Shown here: in pieces, positions 49,688-59,326 of the stretch
How positions within the stretch are numbered: position 1 is the stretch's first letter
Layout of the letters: each line of letters starts with the position of its first letter
DNA from: Sphaerisporangium album
GTDB taxonomy: Bacteria; Actinomycetota; Actinomycetes; Streptosporangiales; Streptosporangiaceae
Direction: 5' to 3'
Assembly (NCBI RefSeq): GCF_003323745.1
Contig: NZ_QOIL01000014.1
Coordinates: 1 to 64,000 of the forward strand
DNA length: 64,000 nucleotides
Translations under genes and position numbers: made by a program
The notes under the pieces: generated by a model
What the model saw: the letters and a program-made list of their open reading frames with translations, nothing else
Databases searched by the model: none
Told to the model about the DNA's origin: nothing

Positions 49688-50326
49688 TCAGTGGACCGCA
49701 TGTTCGCCTTTGCGCCGATCCCTGACGCGTACGGCCACGAACACCGCCACGGCCAGGACGACCAGGCCGATGACGGCCTTCGAGAGGATCCCGGCGTAGG
49801 TCTCCACCAGCGACCAGTTATCGCCGAGCAGGTGCCCGGCCATGATGAAGATGGTGTTCCAGATCAGGCTCCCCAAGGTGGTCAGCAGGGTGAAGGGGAC
49901 GAGTGGCATGCGCTCCACCCCGGCGGGGATCGAGATGAGGCTGCGGAAGAGCGGGACCATGCGCCCGAAGAACACCGTCTTGCGCCCGTGCCGTCCGAAC
50001 CACGCCTCGGTCTTCTCGATGTCCGACACCTTGACCAGCGGCAGGCGCGATGCCACGGCGACCACCCGGTCGCGGCCCAGCAGGGCCCCGACGGCGTACA
50101 GCGCGAGCGCCCCGACCACCGAGCCCAGCGTGGTCCACACCAGCGCGTCCAGCAGGCTCATGTCCCCCCGGCTGGCGGTGAACCCCGCCAGCGGGAGGAT
50201 CACCTCGCTCGGCAGCGGGGGGAACAGGTTCTCCAGCGCGATGGCGAGCCCCGCCCCGGGCGCGCCGAGCTGTTCCATGAGTCCGATCGCCCATCCGGCG
50301 ACCCCGTCCACGGTCGTCGTATCCAT
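49688..50326 (-). CDS. DedA family membrane protein
   Basis: A 212-residue polytopic protein. The DedA/SNARE-associated motifs are ALENLFPPLPSEVILPLAG (residues 28-46) and FFGRMVPLFRSLISIPAG with the membrane-embedded arginines, then GSLIWNTIFIMAGHLLG. DedA proteins move undecaprenyl phosphate or other lipids between leaflets. ATG 50326 starts just before the first helix; an upstream extension is rejected. Monocistronic. Confidence 0.9.
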   Translation of the reverse strand: MDTTTVDGVAGWAIGLMEQLGAPGAGLAIALENLFPPLPSEVILPLAGFTASRGDMSLLDALVWTTLGSVVGALALYAVGALLGRDRVVAVASRLPLVKVSDIEKTEAWFGRHGRKTVFFGRMVPLFRSLISIPAGVERMPLVPFTLLTTLGSLIWNTIFIMAGHLLGDNWSLVETYAGILSKAVIGLVVLAVAVFVAVRVRDRRKGEHAVH

Positions 50327-50586
50327 GCCCGTGAGGCTATTCAAGATGAGACATATCCGGGGATGAGGGCGACCGTTCGTTTCGCGGGGGGCGCACCACA
50401 GAAGCCCACCTGCGGAAAACCCCACACCGTCGCCCGTGCGGCGTCGTTACGCGCGTCCGGCGGTGGGCAGGGGAGCGCCTGCCATCGTCGCGGGCGGACG
50501 GGCTAGTCTCCTGATCGGCTCGCGCGTACCCCCTGCCCGACGGAGTTGACCATGGCCTTTCCCCTGGATTCCTGCGGAGTGGGCGG

Positions 50587-52473
50587 GTGACCCGGATGCC
50601 CGGACCGCCGAGAGGCCGCCCGGCGGTCCGGCGGCGCGGCGTCACAGCGGCGACGGCGCTCGTCTTCCTCCTCGCCCTGCTCCTGGGGGTGCCGTCGCCG
50701 GCGGCGTCCTCGGCGCGGGCCGGGGTACGGCTGGAGGAGCACCCGTGCCCGGTGGCGGTGCCGGCCGGCACCCGGTGCGGCTACCTGGTGGTGCCGGAGC
50801 GCAGGGACGTGTCCGGCGGCCAGGAGATCCGCGTCGGCTACGCCGTCCACCGCTCGACCTCCCCCGGACGCCGGCCCGACCCCGTCGTCTACAGCAGTGG
50901 CGGCCCCGGCTCGGCGTCGCTCCAGCTCACCGGCTACCTCACGCAGATGTCCTTCGGCGCCGACCGGGACGTCGTCGTGATCGAGCAGCGCGGCGGCCGG
51001 TGGTCGCTGCCACGCCTGGACTGCCCCGAGATCGCCCGCGCCCTTCTCACCACGCTCACCACGCCCGGCCGCACCGGCGACCCGGCCGAGCGCGCGGGGA
51101 TGGCCGGGGGCGCCGCCGCCTGCAAGGACCGGCTCACGCGGCAGGGCGTCGACCTGCGGGGGTACGTCTCCGCCGAGATCGCCGCCGACGTCGTGGACCT
51201 GCGCCGCGCTCTCGGCTACGCCCGCTGGAACCTGTTCGGCGTGAGCTACTCGACCAGGACCATGCTGATGGCCGCGGCCGCGGACCCGCAGGGCACGCGC
51301 TCGGTGGTCCTGGACTCCTTCTGGCCCGAGGGCACGCACTGGTACGACCGCGCCACGGCCAAGCTGGCGGGCACGCTCGCGCGGCTCGGCCGCTCCTGGC
51401 CCGGGCTGCCCGGCCGCTTCGCGGAGATGGTCCGCGCACTGGACCGGACGCCGGCGCGGCTGGAGACCTCCGATCCGCTCACCGGCCGCCCGCTGACGGT
51501 CGTGCTGAACGGGGACGACGTGGCGACCGTCCTCACCGAGGCCATGCACGAGGTGGACGTCCTGCCCGTCGTGCCCGCGCTGGTCGACGCGGTGGCGGGC
51601 GGCGACCACCGCCCCTTGCAGCCGCTCGCCGACCAGGCGGGAGGGGCCCTGCTGTCGCACGAGTTCGGGCTCTACTACGCGGTGATGTGCCAGGACGAGG
51701 CGCCGGCCAACACCTTCGCCGCCGGCCAGGGCCCGCGCCTGTTCACGGTGACGGGGGACCAGGCCGTGTGCGACGCCTGGCGGCTGCCCGCCTCACCGGC
51801 CAGGCCGTCCGTCTCCGGCATGACCGCCCCCGTGCTCGTCGTGGGCGGGGAGTACGACCCGGCCACGCCACCCGCCGACGCCAGGACCGCCGCCGCGGCG
51901 CTGCCCGCCGCCCGGTTCACCGAGTTCGCCGGGGTCGGGCACGCCGTCTTCCTGTCCAGCCGGTGCGGCAGGCAGACGATCTCGGCGTTCGTCGAGAACC
52001 CCGCCGCCCAGGCGCCGTGCGACCCGCGCCAGGCGGAGTACAAGGTGTGGCGGCCGGGGGAGCTCTACGTCACCCCGGTCGTCTACCGCCTGAGCACGGG
52101 CACGTGGTTGCCGCTGATCCCTTTCGTGCTCTTCTTCGTGGCCTCGGCCGCGCAGCTCGTGGCCGGGCTCCTGGGCCTGAGGCGCGGCCGGGGGAGGCGG
52201 ATCTCCTCACAGCTGGCCCTGACGACGGTGGCCGGTCTCGCGGGGGTCGCGTTCACGATCATGGCGGCGACCGGGGTGTACGGCGTGGCCGCCCACGACG
52301 AGACGGTGCTGGCGGTGGGCGTGCCGACCTCGGTCCTGCTGTACGGCACGCTGGCCGCCGTCTCCGCCGTGCTCGCCCTGGCCGTGGTGGTGCGCGGCCC
52401 GTTCCGGTGGTGCGACGCGCTGACCGCCCTCGTCGGGGTCGTGCTCGTGGTCTGGTGGTTCGTGTTCCTCTGA
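50587..52473 (+). CDS. Secreted/membrane alpha/beta hydrolase (tripeptidyl peptidase-like)
   Basis: A 628-residue hydrolase. An N-terminal signal or anchor helix (ATALVFLLALLLGV) leads to an alpha/beta fold with an oxyanion region VYSSGGPGSAS, the nucleophile S220 in GVSYSTR, an acid in VGGEYDPATPP and the His of VGVGH-type loop (AGVGHAVFLS). The arrangement resembles actinobacterial tripeptidyl aminopeptidases with a TAP-like C-terminal part. Four further membrane helices at residues ~500-628 are unusual and would tether the enzyme outside the cell. Confidence 0.82.
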   Translation: MTRMPGPPRGRPAVRRRGVTAATALVFLLALLLGVPSPAASSARAGVRLEEHPCPVAVPAGTRCGYLVVPERRDVSGGQEIRVGYAVHRSTSPGRRPDPVVYSSGGPGSASLQLTGYLTQMSFGADRDVVVIEQRGGRWSLPRLDCPEIARALLTTLTTPGRTGDPAERAGMAGGAAACKDRLTRQGVDLRGYVSAEIAADVVDLRRALGYARWNLFGVSYSTRTMLMAAAADPQGTRSVVLDSFWPEGTHWYDRATAKLAGTLARLGRSWPGLPGRFAEMVRALDRTPARLETSDPLTGRPLTVVLNGDDVATVLTEAMHEVDVLPVVPALVDAVAGGDHRPLQPLADQAGGALLSHEFGLYYAVMCQDEAPANTFAAGQGPRLFTVTGDQAVCDAWRLPASPARPSVSGMTAPVLVVGGEYDPATPPADARTAAAALPAARFTEFAGVGHAVFLSSRCGRQTISAFVENPAAQAPCDPRQAEYKVWRPGELYVTPVVYRLSTGTWLPLIPFVLFFVASAAQLVAGLLGLRRGRGRRISSQLALTTVAGLAGVAFTIMAATGVYGVAAHDETVLAVGVPTSVLLYGTLAAVSAVLALAVVVRGPFRWCDALTALVGVVLVVWWFVFL

Positions 52474-52512
52474 CCGGCGTGTCCCTGCGACCTGCGGGGC
52501 GGCGCGCGCGGG

Positions 52513-53361
52513 TCAGGGGAGGGTGAGGATCTCGCTGCCGGAGTCGGTCACGACGATCGTGTGCTCGAACTGGGCGGTGCGCCTGCGGTCCTTGGTGACG
52601 GCCGTCCAGCCGTCGGGCCACACGTCGTACTCGATGGTGCCGAGCGTGAGCATGGGCTCGATCGTGAACGTCATGCCCGGCACCAGCGTCACCGACAGGG
52701 ACGGGTCGTCGTAGTGGGGCACGATCAGGCCGGAGTGGAACGAGGTCGAGATGCCGTGGCCGGTGAAGTCGCGCACGACGCCGTAGCCGAACCGCTTGGC
52801 GTAGGCCGAGATGACCCGGCCGACGATGTTGAGCTGGCGGCCGGGGGCCACGGCCTTGATCGCGCGCATCATCGCCTCGCGGGTGCGCTCGACCAGCAGC
52901 CGCGACTCCTCGTCCACCTCGCCGACGAGGAAGGTGGCGTCGGTGTCGCCGTGCACGCCGCCGATGTAGGCGGTGATGTCGACGTTGACGATGTCGCCGT
53001 CACGCAGCACGGTGTCGTCCGGGATGCCGTGGCAGATGACCTCGTTGATCGAGGTGCACAGCGACTTCGGATAGCCGCGGTAGCCGAGCGTGGAGGGGTA
53101 GGCGTCGTGGTCGCAGAGGAACTCGTGGCCGATGCGGTCGAGCTCGTCGGTGGTCACGCCGGGGGCGACGTGCCGGCCGACCTCCTCCAGGGCCTGGGCG
53201 GCGATGCGCCCGGCGACGCGCATGCGCTCGATCGTCTCGGGCGTCTGGACGTCGGTTTCGCCCCTGCGGGGCTCCTTACGGCCGACATACTCCGGGCGCT
53301 CGATGTGGGCGGGGACCTTGAGGGTGGGCGAGAGCCGTCCGGGCCGGAGCAATGTCGTCAT
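52513..53361 (-). CDS. map: Methionine aminopeptidase, type I
   Basis: A 282-residue M24 peptidase. Metal ligands are the Asp residues of [19 protein letters not shown], the His of TGHGIST, and the Glu residues of FTIEPML and QFEHTIVV. It removes the initiator Met from new proteins. A ~40-residue N-terminal extension with [12 protein letters not shown] is typical of the longer actinobacterial isoform. Second housekeeping-type map copies are common in actinomycetes. Confidence 0.95.
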   Translation of the reverse strand: MTTLLRPGRLSPTLKVPAHIERPEYVGRKEPRRGETDVQTPETIERMRVAGRIAAQALEEVGRHVAPGVTTDELDRIGHEFLCDHDAYPSTLGYRGYPKSLCTSINEVICHGIPDDTVLRDGDIVNVDITAYIGGVHGDTDATFLVGEVDEESRLLVERTREAMMRAIKAVAPGRQLNIVGRVISAYAKRFGYGVVRDFTGHGISTSFHSGLIVPHYDDPSLSVTLVPGMTFTIEPMLTLGTIEYDVWPDGWTAVTKDRRRTAQFEHTIVVTDSGSEILTLP

Positions 53362-53462
53362 GGGGGCAAGTCTAGTTCGGTGACGATAGGGCAGGATCTG
53401 ACTGGACGGCGAGCGCCGCGGGCGTCCGGGACCCGACCCGAACCCGCGGGTGAGGAGGGCAC

Positions 53463-53645
53463 ATGAGCGGTGAGCAGTGGTGGTTCTGTCTCAGGCACAT
53501 GCAGGTCGAGCCGGACAAGGGCTGCCCGGACAAGCACCGGCTGGGGCCGTACGCCACCCGCGACGAGGCGGCCGGCGCGCTGGAGACGGCCGCCGCCCGC
53601 AACCGGGCCTGGCACGAGGGCGACAAGGACTGGGACGACAACTGA
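53463..53645 (+). CDS. Small conserved actinobacterial protein (60 aa)
   Basis: A 60-residue soluble protein with [12 protein letters not shown], then a paired Cys ([12 protein letters not shown]) and a tail of acidic and tryptophan residues. The CxxH and C..H pattern could bind zinc. The ATG has GAGGAGG four bases upstream, a strong site, and the GC3 bias supports coding. Similar small proteins are found beside map in actinomycetes; function unknown. Confidence 0.72.
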   Translation: MSGEQWWFCLRHMQVEPDKGCPDKHRLGPYATRDEAAGALETAAARNRAWHEGDKDWDDN

Positions 53646-53683
53646 CACGCCGCCTTTCCGGCATTTCCGCTCGCCCGGTGACC

Positions 53684-53974
53684 TCAGCCAGGACGGCCGC
53701 CTGACGTCTGCCGCCGCTTCCAGGGCCTGGCCGCGATGATGCGGGTGAGGGCCAGGACGCCGACCCCGCACCAGATCAGGTTCAGCACGGCCGACGGCCA
53801 GGCGAAGTGGTAGGCGGAGTTGACCATCAGGGCGGCGGCGCCCCAGAGGTTGATGACCTGGTAGGTCAGGCCGGCGCCGGACATCTTCGACATGGACAGC
53901 ATGGCGTAGGCGTACAGGAGCGACGCGGCGCCGAGGATGCCGGCGACGTCGATGAGGATGGCCAGGGAGGACAC
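53684..53974 (-). CDS. Small three-helix membrane protein (CBU_0592-like)
   Basis: A 96-residue protein with three hydrophobic segments (LAILIDVAGILGAASLLYAY; YQVINLWGAAALMVNSAY; AVLNLIWCGVGVLAL) and a basic C-terminus. The layout matches the CBU_0592 family of small bacterial membrane proteins with no assigned function. GTG 53974 starts the first helix; the frame extending to 54031 is Arg/Pro-rich and less likely. Confidence 0.68.
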   Translation of the reverse strand: MSSLAILIDVAGILGAASLLYAYAMLSMSKMSGAGLTYQVINLWGAAALMVNSAYHFAWPSAVLNLIWCGVGVLALTRIIAARPWKRRQTSGGRPG

Positions 53975-54476
53975 CGTCTCAGTCCCCGGTGGGACGGGCG
54001 GCCGCCCGCGGCGCGCGATGGGCGCCGCCACGGCCGTGGCTCGGGACCCTGCAGTACAACGAACTCACCCCAATCAATGCGGAAAGCGTGTCCGCGCGGA
54101 GCGATCGGACGGGCGGCCGTCGCGACGGCGCGGGACGTGAGCGGTGACGGGACGTACGGTGGCCTGCGGAGGCGGGACGCGGGGCTTCCTCGCGGGTCGG
54201 CGGGACGGAAGGCCGTCCGGGCACGGGCGGCGGCCTCACCGGTGGTGCCGCGACGCCGTGACCGGCTCGTTTCCCCAAGGCTACGCCCGGCCGGGCGCGG
54301 CGCCCCCGGGACGCGGGGGCAGGGATGCGACGCGGGCGGTCAGGTATCTGACGCGAGCGGAACGCCATGGCAACCCGATGAAAGGATTTGCCTCTGATTT
54401 CGGACGGGACCGGGTCCGCCGACGGTCAGGCCGCTTCGAGACGCTCGCCGTCGGCCGGTCCGGGGGACGGATCCGA
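53975..54476. other. Intergenic region without a supported gene
   Basis: About 500 bp between two minus-strand genes. All open frames here are Arg/Pro/Gly-rich shadows with no ribosome site or family resemblance. A short AT-richer stretch near 54050-54085 (CAGTACAACGAACTCACC) could hold the promoter of the small membrane protein gene. Confidence 0.5.
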
Positions 54477-55070
54477 TCAGTCGGGGACGCGGGGACCGGT
54501 GACGCGCTCGGCCAGGCGGGCCAGCCGGTCCAGGAGGCGGCCGCGCTGCCGGGGCGCCTCGCCCGCCGCCATGCTGACCAGGTGCTGGGCCGCGTCGAAC
54601 GTGAACAGCCCGTCGCGTTCCGGCACGGCGAGCGCGTCGTGGGCCAGCCCTTCCAGATCGGGGTCCCCGCCGTCGAGGGCGAGGATCGTCGCGCCCGTGC
54701 GCCGGGCGTCGTCCACGCGTTCGAGCAGGGGAACGGGCGCCTTGCGCTCGGCGACCACGAACAGCGTCTCGCCGCGCCGCGCCGCCTGGATGCGGTCGAT
54801 GCCCACGGCGAGGTGGGGAGGGGCCCCCGGGGGCGGCGACCAGCGCACGAGCGTGGGGGCGAGCTGGGCGAGCCCGCTGACCCGCGCCTCGTCGTCGAGG
54901 TGCGCCGCCAGGTGCCACGGCTCGTCCTCAGGGGTGCCGACGACGAGCAGCCCGCCCGGCGTGCGGGTGGCGCGTAGCGGGAGCGCGAACTCGCAGGTGC
55001 GCTCCACCCAGCCGGTCGTGGCGAGCACCTCGCGCAGGAAGGTCACCGACGCAGCGTCCATGGCCTCCAT
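54477..55070 (-). CDS. Conserved hypothetical protein divergent from npdG
   Basis: A 197-residue soluble protein with alpha/beta character: TLFVVAERKAPVPLLERV and GATILALDGGDPDLEGLAHD in the middle resemble a SIS or Rossmann-like half, but no cofactor motif is convincing. The C-terminus is helical and basic. Start ATG 55070 (an inner ATG is 9 bp further in). It is divergent from the F420-dependent reductase gene, with under 100 bp between the starts. I do not assign a function. Confidence 0.65.
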   Translation of the reverse strand: MEAMDAASVTFLREVLATTGWVERTCEFALPLRATRTPGGLLVVGTPEDEPWHLAAHLDDEARVSGLAQLAPTLVRWSPPPGAPPHLAVGIDRIQAARRGETLFVVAERKAPVPLLERVDDARRTGATILALDGGDPDLEGLAHDALAVPERDGLFTFDAAQHLVSMAAGEAPRQRGRLLDRLARLAERVTGPRVPD

Positions 55071-55160
55071 GGTGCATCACGGCCCCCGGCGCCGTCCCGA
55101 TAAGAAACACCTGACATGATCGGGAGAACTGCGACCGCGATCGAGGGGACGATCAGCATC

Positions 55161-55832
55161 ATGAGCGATGAGCTTCGGGACGTCGGCGGGCTGTCGATCG
55201 GCATCCTCGGCGGCACGGGGGACCAGGGCAAGGGCCTCGCGCACCGGTTCGCGGTGGCGGGCCACCAGGTCCTGATCGGGTCGCGCAGCGCCTCGCGGGC
55301 GCGGGAGGCGGCCGCGAGCCTCGGCGAGGGGCTGCCCGTGCGCGGCGACGAGAACGCCGCGGTGGCCGCCGAGGCCGACGTCGTGATCGTCGCGGTGCCG
55401 TGGGACGGGCACCGCGCCCTGCTGGAGTCGCTGCGCTCGGAGCTGGCGGGCAAGATCGTCGTCGACTGCGTGAACCCCCTGGGCTTCGACAAGCAGGGCG
55501 CGTTCGCGCTGGACGTCGAGGAGGGCAGCGCGGCCCAGCAGGCGGCGGTCGTCCTGCCCGACAGCCGGGTCGTGGCGGCGTTCCACCACGTCTCCGCCGT
55601 GCTGCTGCTCGACCCCGAGGTCGCCGAGATCGACCTGGACGTGCTCGTGCTCGGCGACGACCGCGAGGCCACCGACACCGTGCAGGCGCTGGCGGCCCGC
55701 ATCCCGGGCGTGCGCGGCGTCTACGGCGGGCGGCTGCGCAACGCCCACCAGATCGAGGCGTTCACCGCGAACCTGATCTCGATCAACCGCCGCTACAAGG
55801 CCCACGCCGGGATCCGCGTCACCGATGTGTGA
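55161..55832 (+). CDS. npdG: F420-dependent NADP oxidoreductase
   Basis: A 223-residue reductase. The N-terminal NADP site is SIGILGGTGDQGKGLA, followed by the phosphate-binding GSRSASRA and a DVVIVAVPWDG core. The C-terminal region includes RVVAAFHHVSA and GGRLRNAHQIEAFTANLI. It transfers hydride between coenzyme F420 and NADP+, so the organism makes F420, consistent with an actinomycete. ATG 55161 fits family N-termini; ATG 55116 is in frame upstream. Confidence 0.9.
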   Translation: MSDELRDVGGLSIGILGGTGDQGKGLAHRFAVAGHQVLIGSRSASRAREAAASLGEGLPVRGDENAAVAAEADVVIVAVPWDGHRALLESLRSELAGKIVVDCVNPLGFDKQGAFALDVEEGSAAQQAAVVLPDSRVVAAFHHVSAVLLLDPEVAEIDLDVLVLGDDREATDTVQALAARIPGVRGVYGGRLRNAHQIEAFTANLISINRRYKAHAGIRVTDV

Positions 55833-55994
55833 GCCGCCGTCCGAGACGGGGGCGGGGAGCGCTGCCGCGCGTCGGTTCGCGGTGCGTCCATGAGCGCGGC
55901 CGTGCGCCCGTCCGAGCGGGGGTCCGCGACTGCGGCCGTGTGCCCGTCCGGAAGCGCGGCCTGGCGAGGTGAATCTGACAAATTGGGTGTTTTA

Positions 55995-56010
55995 CCGTCA
56001 TTCTTGACGG
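55995..56010. promoter_or_regulatory. CCGTCA-TTCT-TGACGG palindrome at the start codon
   Basis: A perfect 6-bp inverted repeat ends one base before the ATG of the PLP enzyme gene, leaving no room for a normal ribosome site. It may be an operator overlapping the transcription start of a leaderless message. Upstream, 55833-55990 contains imperfect ~19-bp GC-rich repeats (GCGGCCGTGCGCCCGTCCG and one variant). Confidence 0.4.
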
Positions 56011-56011
56011 C

Positions 56012-57187
56012 ATGAGCGATCTGCACCCGGATACCCGTGCCGTCCATGTGCCGCAGCCGCCGCTGAACGGCAGCGTCCCCATCGCGACCCCCATCTACCA
56101 GACCTCCGGATTCGCCTTCGAGGACCCCGCGGTCTTCGCCGACGGAATGTCCCGCCCCGACGGCGCCTTCGTCTACGGGCGGCTGTCCAACCCGACCGTC
56201 CGCGCGCTGGAGGACGCGGTCGCCGGTCTGGAGGGCGGCGTGGCCGCCGTCGCCGCGGGGTCGGGCATGGGCGCGATCAACTGCGTGCTGTTCGGGCTGC
56301 TCTCGCCGGGCGACCACCTGATCGCCCAGAAGCCGCTGTACGGCGGGACGGCCACGGTCATCGCGGACCTGGCCCGCCGGTTCGGGATCGCGGTCAGCTA
56401 CGTCCCGGAGGACGACCCCGCGGCGGTGCGCGACGCCGTACGCCCCGAGACGCGGCTGCTGTACCTGGAGACGATCGCCAACCCCATGACCCAGGTCGCC
56501 GACCTGCCCGGCATGTGCGCCGCCGCGCGCGAGGCGGGCCTGATCTCCGTGGTGGACAACACCTTCGCCTCGCCGGTGCTGTGCCGCCCGCTGGAGCACG
56601 GGGCCGACGTCGTCGTCCACTCGGTGACCAAGTACCTCAGCGGGCACAGCGACGTCCTCGGCGGGATCGCCGTCTTCGCCGACGAGGCGCTGCACCGCAA
56701 GGTGTGGTCGTTCTCCACCGAGCTCGGCGCCACGCTGGACCCCTTCGCCGCCTGGCTGACCGTGCGCGGCATGCAGACCCTGCCCCTGCGCATGGCGCGC
56801 CACTGCGAGAACACCCGCGTCCTCGCCACCCGCCTGGCCGAGCACCCCGCCGTCGAGGCCGTCCACTGGCCTGGGCTGCCCGGACACCCCTCCCACCAGC
56901 TCGCCGTCAAGCTCCTGCCCGGCTTCGGGGCCGTCTTCTCCTTCGATCTGACCGGCGGGCGCGCGGCGGGGGAGCGGTTCATGAGCTCGGTACGGCTGGC
57001 GCTGCTCGCGCCTTCGCTGGGCGGGGTCGAGACGCTGATCCTGCACCCGGCCACCACCTCTCACCGCTCGCAGACCCCCGGGGAACTGGCCGCCTCAGGG
57101 ATCGGCGAGGGCACCGTGCGCGTGGCGGTCGGCATCGAGCACGCCGAGGACCTCTGGTCCGACTTCACCCAGGCCCTTGACCGCTAG
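56012..57187 (+). CDS. Cys/Met metabolism PLP enzyme (trans-sulfuration family)
   Basis: A 391-residue enzyme of the cystathionine gamma-synthase/lyase and methionine gamma-lyase family. Features are PIYQTSGFAFED, the YGRLSNPTVRALE substrate loop, VDNTFASPVLCRPLEHGAD and the PLP Lys in HSVTKYLSGHSDVLGG. It eliminates or replaces sulfur-containing side chains. The exact reaction cannot be fixed from sequence alone. It is followed after 9 bp by a threonine/serine dehydratase gene, so the two are probably one operon for amino-acid breakdown. Confidence 0.88.
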   Translation: MSDLHPDTRAVHVPQPPLNGSVPIATPIYQTSGFAFEDPAVFADGMSRPDGAFVYGRLSNPTVRALEDAVAGLEGGVAAVAAGSGMGAINCVLFGLLSPGDHLIAQKPLYGGTATVIADLARRFGIAVSYVPEDDPAAVRDAVRPETRLLYLETIANPMTQVADLPGMCAAAREAGLISVVDNTFASPVLCRPLEHGADVVVHSVTKYLSGHSDVLGGIAVFADEALHRKVWSFSTELGATLDPFAAWLTVRGMQTLPLRMARHCENTRVLATRLAEHPAVEAVHWPGLPGHPSHQLAVKLLPGFGAVFSFDLTGGRAAGERFMSSVRLALLAPSLGGVETLILHPATTSHRSQTPGELAASGIGEGTVRVAVGIEHAEDLWSDFTQALDR

Positions 57188-57196
57188 GAGACACCA

Positions 57197-58117
57197 GTGA
57201 TCATCACGCGGCGGGACGTCGAAGAGGCGGACGCGCGCATCGCCGGGCGCGTCCGGCGCACGCCGGTGATCGAGGGAGAGCCGGGGCTCGTGCTGAAGCT
57301 GGAGAGCCTCCAGCACGCGGGCTCGTTCAAGGTCCGCGGCGCGTTCAACCGCATCCTCGGCGCCGGCCCCACGCCGGACGCCGGGGTGATCGCGGCGAGC
57401 GGGGGCAACCACGGGGTCGCGGTGGCGTACGCGGCGCGCGTGCTCGGCGTCCGTGCGGAGATCTTCGTCCCCGAGGTGTGCGCGCCGATCAAGGTCGCCG
57501 GGCTCCGGGCGCTCGGCGCGCACGTCACCCAGACCGGCGCGATCTTCGCCGACGCCTACGAGGCCTCGGCCAAGCGGGCCGCCGAGACCGGAGCCCTGGA
57601 GATCCACGCCTACGACCAGCCGGAGGTCGTGGCGGGCCAGGGCACGCTCGGGCTGGAGCTCATCGGCCAGGCCCGGACGCTGGGCGGTGTGGACACCATC
57701 CTCGTCGCGGTGGGCGGCGGCGGGCTGATCGCGGGCGTGGCGGCGGCGGTGGCGGGCGAGGCCCGGGTCGTCGCCGTGGAGCCCGAGCGCATTCCGACGC
57801 TGCACGACGCGATGGCCCACGGCGGTCCGGTGGCGGTCGAGGTCAGCGGGGTCGGCGCCGACGCCCTGGGCGCGAGCAGGGCCGGGCGCATCGCGTACGA
57901 GACGGCGCGGGCGGCGGGCGTACGGGCGCTGCTGGTCACCGACGAGGCGATCACCGAGGCGCGCCGCGAACTGTGGCGCGACTACCGCCTCGCCACCGAG
58001 CACGCGGGCGCGACCGCTCTGGCCGCCCTCCGCTCGGGCGCGTACACCCCCGACCCGGGCGAGCGGGTCGCCGTCGTCGTCTGCGGCGCCAACACCGACC
58101 CGTCCACCCTCACCTGA
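57197..58117 (+). CDS. Threonine/serine dehydratase-like PLP enzyme
   Basis: A 306-residue fold-type II enzyme. The PLP Lys is in HAGSFKVRGAFN (residue ~45), SGGNHGVA and the phosphate-binding VGGGGLIAG loop are present, and an alternative regulatory domain is lacking, so it is a catabolic (IlvA/TdcB-short) type. It deaminates L-threonine or L-serine to 2-oxo acids. ATG 57197 is preceded by AGGAGACACC. Second gene of the operon with the trans-sulfuration enzyme. Confidence 0.85.
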   Translation: MIITRRDVEEADARIAGRVRRTPVIEGEPGLVLKLESLQHAGSFKVRGAFNRILGAGPTPDAGVIAASGGNHGVAVAYAARVLGVRAEIFVPEVCAPIKVAGLRALGAHVTQTGAIFADAYEASAKRAAETGALEIHAYDQPEVVAGQGTLGLELIGQARTLGGVDTILVAVGGGGLIAGVAAAVAGEARVVAVEPERIPTLHDAMAHGGPVAVEVSGVGADALGASRAGRIAYETARAAGVRALLVTDEAITEARRELWRDYRLATEHAGATALAALRSGAYTPDPGERVAVVVCGANTDPSTLT

Positions 58118-58179
58118 CCAAGTCCAGGCCGCCTCCCGAGTCCCTTGAACCCGGCAGAGCGAACCCAGGCAATGGCCAC

Positions 58180-58211
58180 GTTCGGGGCGCCGACTCCAGG
58201 GCGCCCCGAAC
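58180..58211. repeat. 101-bp hairpin repeat family, core-deleted copy E
   Basis: Only the terminal inverted repeats remain: GTTCGGGGCGCC, 8 nt, GGCGCCCCGAAC, a perfect 12-bp stem. The central 69-bp hairpin section is missing. A flank CGCCGTGCCGGAGGCGCG follows, like that after copies C and D. It lies between the convergent dehydratase and panB genes. Confidence 0.65.
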
Positions 58212-58243
58212 CGCCGTGCCGGAGGCGCGGCCATGAACGCAGC

Positions 58244-59098
58244 TCAGCTGTAGCTGTGCTCCGGGGCGGGGAACACGCCGGAGACGACCTCGTCGGCGAA
58301 GGCGCGGACCGCGTGGTCCATCTCGCCGGCCAGGTCGAAGTACTTCTTCACGAACTTCGCGGGGTGCGGGGTGAGGCCCATGAGGTCCTGCCAGACCAGG
58401 ACCTGGGCGTCGGTGGACGGTCCGGCGCCGATGCCGATCGTCGGGATGGACAGCGCGGCCGTGACCCGCGCGGCGAGGTCGGCGGGCACGCATTCGAGCA
58501 CGACGGCGAACGCGCCCGCGTGCTCCAGCGCCTTGGCGTCGGCCATCAGCTCGTCGCCCGACTGGCCCCGGCCCTGGACGCGGTAGCCGCCGAACGCGTT
58601 CACCGACTGCGGGGTCAGCCCGAGGTGGCCCATGACGGGGATGCCGGCCGAGACCAGCAGGTCGATCTGCGGCAGTACGCGGCGCCCGCCCTCCAGCTTG
58701 ACCGCGTGGGCGCCCGCCTCCTTCATGAACCGCGCGGCAGAGGCCAGCGCGTCCTGCGGGGACGCCTGGTAGGAGCCGAACGGCAGGTCGGCCACCACCA
58801 GCGCGCGGGAGGACCCGCGGACGACGGCGGCGGTGAGCGGGATGAGGTCGTCGACGGAGACCGGCAGCGTGGAGTCGTAGCCGTACACGACCATCGCGGC
58901 GGAGTCGCCGACGAGCATGACCGGAATGCCGGCCTCGTCGAACACCTTGGCGGTCATCGCGTCGTAGGCGGTGACCATCGGCCACTTCTCGCCGCGGTCC
59001 TTGGCGGCGGCGAGGTCGCGGACGGTCACCCTTCGCCCAGCTTGGCCGCCGTAGAGCGCGGTCGGCGAGCTGGAGTTTCTCGACGTAGAGGACATCAT
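58244..59098 (-). CDS. panB: Ketopantoate hydroxymethyltransferase
   Basis: A 284-residue PanB. Motifs seen are [36 protein letters not shown], the catalytic region HAVKLEGG and [18 protein letters not shown]. It adds a hydroxymethyl group from methylene-THF to 2-oxoisovalerate in pantothenate (CoA) synthesis. ATG 59098 has GGAGG five bases upstream. It is convergent with the dehydratase gene and divergent from the MFS operon. Confidence 0.95.
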   Translation of the reverse strand: MMSSTSRNSSSPTALYGGQAGRRVTVRDLAAAKDRGEKWPMVTAYDAMTAKVFDEAGIPVMLVGDSAAMVVYGYDSTLPVSVDDLIPLTAAVVRGSSRALVVADLPFGSYQASPQDALASAARFMKEAGAHAVKLEGGRRVLPQIDLLVSAGIPVMGHLGLTPQSVNAFGGYRVQGRGQSGDELMADAKALEHAGAFAVVLECVPADLAARVTAALSIPTIGIGAGPSTDAQVLVWQDLMGLTPHPAKFVKKYFDLAGEMDHAVRAFADEVVSGVFPAPEHSYS

Positions 59099-59326
59099 GG
59101 GTACCTCCAGGTCTCGAGGCGCCCCTGTGGCGTCCCCGGACGGTCAGATCATCGCACGGCTGACCGTTATGACAACACCCGGGATGCCCTCTACTCATCC
59201 CTTCACGCGCCCTGACCCGGGCTTTACCGAGGAGACCGCCCGGCGGTCCCGGTGAGGTGCGCCGACGCCGGCGCCTTCCTTCCCGCCGGACCCGCGCCGG
59301 CGGGCGAACATAACGAAACGCGACTG

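Noticed and set aside
54144-54977. 277-codon plus-strand frame
   Set aside because: Gly/Arg-rich, antisense to the conserved protein at 54477-55070, no ribosome site.
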